The position numbers were made by a program, and so were the translations under genes. Positions 60,128 through 64,000 of a DNA stretch of 64,000 nucleotides are shown here, in pieces (the first letter of the stretch is position 1; each line of letters opens with the position of its first letter). The stretch lies in NCBI GenBank assembly GCA_015680905.1, contig CM027377.1, positions 22,778,501 to 22,842,500 on the forward strand, given 5' to 3'. The notes beneath the pieces are model-generated. The model saw nothing but the letters and a program-made list of their open reading frames with translations. It did no database searches and had not been told where the DNA came from. Origin of the DNA: Coptis chinensis (lineage: Eukaryota; Streptophyta; Magnoliopsida; Ranunculales; Ranunculaceae).

Positions 60128-60410
60128 CACCTCATCATCACTCCCCATCTTCTTCTCATCCGTCTTCACTTTCTCAAGCTCCTCACGCAACATTCTTATC
60201 TCCAAATCCTTCTCCGCCAACTCTTCTTGGACCAAACTCCAGTACTTAAGTCTCTCCTTAAAAATATCAATTTTCTCGTCGATATCAACTTTTTCTTTCT
60301 CCAAAGCAGAACTCACACCTCTAAGATCCTCTGCCGCGCGCACTTACAAAATTGGTTATTTCCGAGTCACTTGTATCAGCGATAGTAAGAATCTCCACCA
60401 TGGTCTCCAT
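60128..60410 (-). CDS. Small coiled-coil protein, first exon
   Basis: ATG at 60410: METMVEILTIADTSDSE, then, after a one-base gap near 60345, AAEDLRGVSSALEKEKVDID, EKIDIFKERLKYWSLVQEEL, AEKDLEIRMLREELEKVKTD, ending at a GTACGT donor (60127). The heptad-rich charged composition indicates a coiled coil. No downstream exon is recognised. Family unknown; possibly a captured exon. Confidence 0.45.
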
Positions 60411-61000
60411 TTCAATTTTCGATCAACCAGCAGTTGAGGTTCATAACATTTTTAGTCAAAGCAATTCTGGCCTTACAATAAATTAGCAATGACTAATAAC
60501 GCGTGACTTTTATCTTGACTAATGGTAATTCAAGGAAACAAAAGACTTACTTTGCGTGTTTCTGCTTTAGTTCATGGCGCGATCCCCTTAAGTTATTCCA
60601 CCATTTGATAATCGATCAACAATTTCACTAGCCTCCTATTGTTCGTGAGTTGTATCCATGTCAGAATCTTTGAACATAGTCTTAATGAAGAAGTGTTGAC
60701 TCAAGTTTATGAGTATCCTCTTTCGAAAAAAAGGTGAAGTTTATTTTTATCTCAAATGCCTAATATCAATACAAATCGGTCTTGGTCACTCGAGAAATGA
60801 AAATATATTATAGATATCAGTCTTGGGGATCACGATATGTGTCCATTCCATAATGTCCTCTAATGGTAGAAATTTCAATATGCAAAAAAAATAAAAAAAT
60901 AAAAAATAAAAATGAAGATGTTGAAGTTGCGGAAGAGCATGCAATGCTTTTGACGACCGGACGTAAAGGACTATTTGCCCTTTTGCCCTTTTGTTTTGTC
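60411..61000. other. Intergenic DNA
   Basis: Nothing supported apart from an A-rich run near 60885-60911. Confidence 0.45.
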
Positions 61001-61009
61001 GAAAAGATA

Positions 61010-61931
61010 GAGAATTGCTAGCGTCCTGCCTCTATAAAGGGTGAGGACAGTTCTACCCCAGTTCAAGACAAGGAAAACTACCTGATGACTTTATTAACCA
61101 ATCTCTCTTTTTTTACTGGAAAAGCAAATAGATTTAAAAAAAACTTATTTCATCTTCTCCCAACAAGTGAACACATTGCCCACCACTTCTTTGCTCCTCC
61201 TCCATCCTCCGGCTCCCACCAATACAAACAAGGAAAAGCACCACCAACATCATAATCCATTTATAATTTATCCTTTTTCAGTTCTCTTGTCTCTCTCTCC
61301 TCATCTCACAGTCACACTCATAGACTCATCTTCTTGACAACACTACATTTGATAAAAATTAAAAAATGATAGTCAAGAAGAACCAATGTCCATTCAATCA
61401 AAGCAGTTACTCATTCTTCTGCATCTTGTTATTTGTTAATTGATACAAAGATGCAAAATTAGATTGAAAGAAAGTTACCCAATCTCAAACTCAAAAGTTC
61501 CATCATCAATCCAAACTTTCCAAAAGAATGAAAAACAGGCCCATGTAAAATGTTTAATTCTTGTTTTAGATGAAAGTTTCAAAAATAAAAGAGAAGAATG
61601 GATTGAAAGCAAAAAAAAAATGTTCTATAAATAACAAGGCTAGGCATAACCAATTGTGTTCCTAATTTGTTGATTCCATTACCGTCCGTTTCCACTAACT
61701 CCATCTTCTAGAAAGAAACTTTGATCTGAAGAGTGAAGATGATGTTATTGAATATGGTTGTGTTCTTATTTCCTGTAGCTTCTTACGTTTACTTCTGCTT
61801 TTTCTGTTTTGTTAACCAATATTAAATCATTTTAAGTTCAACCGGCTATACAATTGTCCAGTTAATATTTTTTGGGTTTAAGTGGGTAGAACGGTCCTAC
61901 CCCTTATGGGGGCAGGACGTTAGCAATCCTC
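61010..61931. mobile_element. MULE-like non-autonomous TIR element, member 2 (922 bp)
   Basis: TIR GAGAATTGCTAGCGTCCTG (left) and GAGGATTGCTAACGTCCTG (right, reverse complement), continuing into GGTAGGACCG-type sequence. Perfect 9-bp duplication GAAAAGATA at 61001-61009 and 61932-61940. The interior has no transposase. Confidence 0.92.
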
Positions 61932-61954
61932 GAAAAGATAACTAGTTCTTTTAA

Positions 61955-62516
61955 GAGAATTGCTAGCGTCCTGACCCATTAAGGGTAGGACGGTCCTGAC
62001 TTGGTAAATGACATAAAATCTTAACTGTTAACCTGTTAAACAAGTTTCTATTAACATAATGAGTTGACTCGGGTCATCTCTTCAGATCCAAATAACAGCC
62101 ACAGTTCCAAACTCCACCAACAATTCTCCACCGCCCGTGATTGCCTGCAGATCGATCTTCGGTAAGTAGTAACTTCACCGGCCATCCATGAAACAAATAA
62201 CTTAGTAACTCATGTCGATTTTGGATCGGCCATGGGTTGCACAACCCTCTTCCATATGCTATTAATTTCAAAAGGAAAAGATGGGTGAGAGATGAGAATG
62301 TATAAGATCATCAAACCAAGTCTTGCATCAAGAAAAACAAAATCTATTTGAGTACGGTAAAAAGTTGGTTGAGATTCTGTATACCAAGAAAGAACGAAGG
62401 AGAGAGAGCCTAAAATTATTAAGGACCGGTCAAGTCATTCTCCATTCGGTTTATTTTGTCATTTAATAGTCGGGACCGTCCCTACCCCTTAATGGGTCAG
62501 GACGCTAGCAATTCTC
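61955..62516. mobile_element. MULE-like non-autonomous TIR element, member 3 (562 bp)
   Basis: TIR GAGAATTGCTAGCGTCCTGA on both ends. Perfect 9-bp duplication TTCTTTTAA at 61946-61954 and 62517-62525. It begins only 23 bp after member 2 ends. Confidence 0.92.
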
Positions 62517-62681
62517 TTCTTTTAATTGGTTACACAAATTGTTGGATCTCTTGAGTGGATACAAGTACGGATATTGTACTGAAACAAGTACTTGGTGTCA
62601 ATTCTCTTTAACTAGTGCGCATTCGATTAAAAAAAAAAACTCAACATATCATCGAGAAAACTCATATATAAAATTATACAA

Positions 62682-63018
62682 AATCTAGCATATGCCAGGC
62701 TGTACCTGCGCTATCACATCTGGGCCGTCTAATAAGCAATTAAGGGGTGATGGTGTATTGCATGACAGAGTCTATAACCAAGGCTCTAGATGCTAGCGCA
62801 CCCAAGGCTCTAGATGCCAGCGCACCCATAATCCCGCGTACTCTAGCAACTCTAATAAAATTAAATTGGAAAATCTAGAGTACACGGGATTATGGATGTG
62901 CAGTCATTTGGGCGACTGGGCTCTCCACTAACAAAAGATAAGGGTGTATTGCATGGCAATGTACTGGATCTAGGTTCTCTTAAGCCTGTGTATCGGTACA
63001 GCTAGCGCATGCTAGAAT
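62682..63018. mobile_element. TIR element with TCTAGCAT ends, about 340 bp
   Basis: Left TCTAGCATATGCCAGGCTGT and right (reverse complement) TCTAGCATGCGCTAGCTGT continue into GTACC-rich arms. Inside are a 24-bp tandem repeat (CAAGGCTCTAGATG, 62780-62826) and an inner palindrome (ATAATCCCGCGTACTCTAG with CTAGAGTACACGGGATTAT). Family not identified. Confidence 0.6.
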
Positions 63019-63688
63019 CTCTCAAATTAAATATATATAAATCTCACCCTATTTGATTGCTTAAGCAGTTAAGCCTCAAAGGAAAAATTAATAACAACTT
63101 ACATGTCTCAACTAGAATAAAAGCTAATAATTGTACTAGTAGAGGTCTAGAGGAGGATGTGCATGAATATATGCTAGTTTTTGGCTAGAGATTGGTTTTG
63201 ACTGGAGTGACTTCTGATCGATTGGATCAAGGATTTTTAGGATTTTTTTTTTTTTTTTTTTTTTTCAAAAGACAAAATCTTTTTCAATTATGATCTAATT
63301 AATTTTGGATCTGCAATTTCTTTTCTAAATTCAAAAAATAATCATAAACTTCGGAATTGCCAAAACAATCGAAAACTTTATGTTGTAACCATTTTGTGCA
63401 TGTTAATGCAGCAATACATTCATAATTTATTGTTAACATATTAATACAATTATTCAACAACCATTTTGAAGTTGTTAACACAATTATGTGGTAAGCATTT
63501 TCAACATGTTTATACATTCATATGATCATATCCACTTTGTCCAAACACATGTACATTCGAAGTAATATTTCAGACGTGTTTTTTTTTCCGATAATCCTTT
63601 TGATTTGGTTGTAAAGTATCTATGGACTATAGACCTATAATTATGATTTAGTCTTAGCATATGAAAAAAAGACAAAGATGAGCATATA
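63019..63688. other. Intergenic DNA with a 23-T run
   Basis: T run at 63243-63265; no gene is supported. Confidence 0.5.
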
Positions 63689-64000
63689 TCTATCTAATAA
63701 AAAGCAATGGTGTGGAGCCCACAGAGACTCCATCCAATGGTTGCCATTGTCTTTTCTAAGTTGTGACATGGCAGATCCAAGTGTTTGGAGAGTTTGTGTA
63801 ATTTTATTAAGTGTAATCAATACTATGGGATCTATCCAAAAATCAACCAAAAGTCAACAATTGCGGTTTGACTTATAAATTGTTGAAAAAATTTGCATAA
63901 ACCGTGCAATACCCAATTGATTTGGGCTTATAGATAATGAGTAATTGGGATGGCCTTGCGGGTTGTATTTATAAATTGAGTTGTTTACGTTGGTCTTGTG
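63689..64000 (+). mobile_element. Possible Helitron 5' end, continuing past the window
   Basis: TCTATCTAATAAAAAGCAAT following an A resembles the 5' end of plant Helitrons. No 3' hairpin or CTRR end is seen before the window stops. Confidence 0.3.

Overview
The window is nuclear DNA of a flowering plant, most likely a eudicot. Genes have GT-AG introns, the coding content is plant-specific (pTAC2, DELLA, FAR1/FHY3-type transposase, LRK10-like kinase, plant hexokinase), and more than half of the sequence is transposable elements. Coordinates below are for the + strand.

Layout. 1-9.6 kb: a decayed Ty3/gypsy pol with a probable 3' LTR, a Tourist-like MITE, and a reverse-strand L1-type LINE with ORF1, endonuclease, reverse transcriptase and RNase H remnants. 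9.6-28 kb: TIR elements (a 9-bp-TSD MULE-like element and an 876-bp hAT-like element), an LTR-type element with a Met-tRNA primer-binding site, one CACTA end, a second LINE 3' end, and several small or broken genes (dsRBD-like, RPA1-like, and a pair of related short ORFs). 28.5-31.4 kb: an LRK10-like protein kinase followed by an intronless hexokinase; an in-phase GT-AG intron could join the two. 32.5 kb: an orphan DELLA N-terminal domain. 34.2-39.4 kb: a four-exon pTAC2 gene on the minus strand. 40.1-50.2 kb: a candidate 10-kb non-autonomous Helitron (minus orientation) carrying host gene fragments, including a G3BP-like NTF2 domain. 50.8-52.3 kb: a smaller Helitron candidate. 52.9-59.3 kb: a FAR1-type MULE transposase gene, a pectate-lyase-like fragment and a serine-carboxypeptidase pseudogene, bracketed by about 50-bp inverted repeats. 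59.3-64 kb: more TIR elements, including two further members of the 9-bp-TSD family lying side by side, and a small coiled-coil gene.

Few parts act together. pTAC2 is the only clearly conserved housekeeping gene and acts in plastid transcription. The rest is a record of transposition, gene-fragment capture and possible exon shuffling. Several coding regions, pTAC2 included, are interrupted by single missing bases, most often inside short same-base runs. I suspect uncorrected long-read consensus errors, so single-base frameshifts here should not be taken as proof of pseudogenes. The three most unusual objects are the kinase-hexokinase arrangement, the lone DELLA domain, and the gene-carrying Helitron and MULE.
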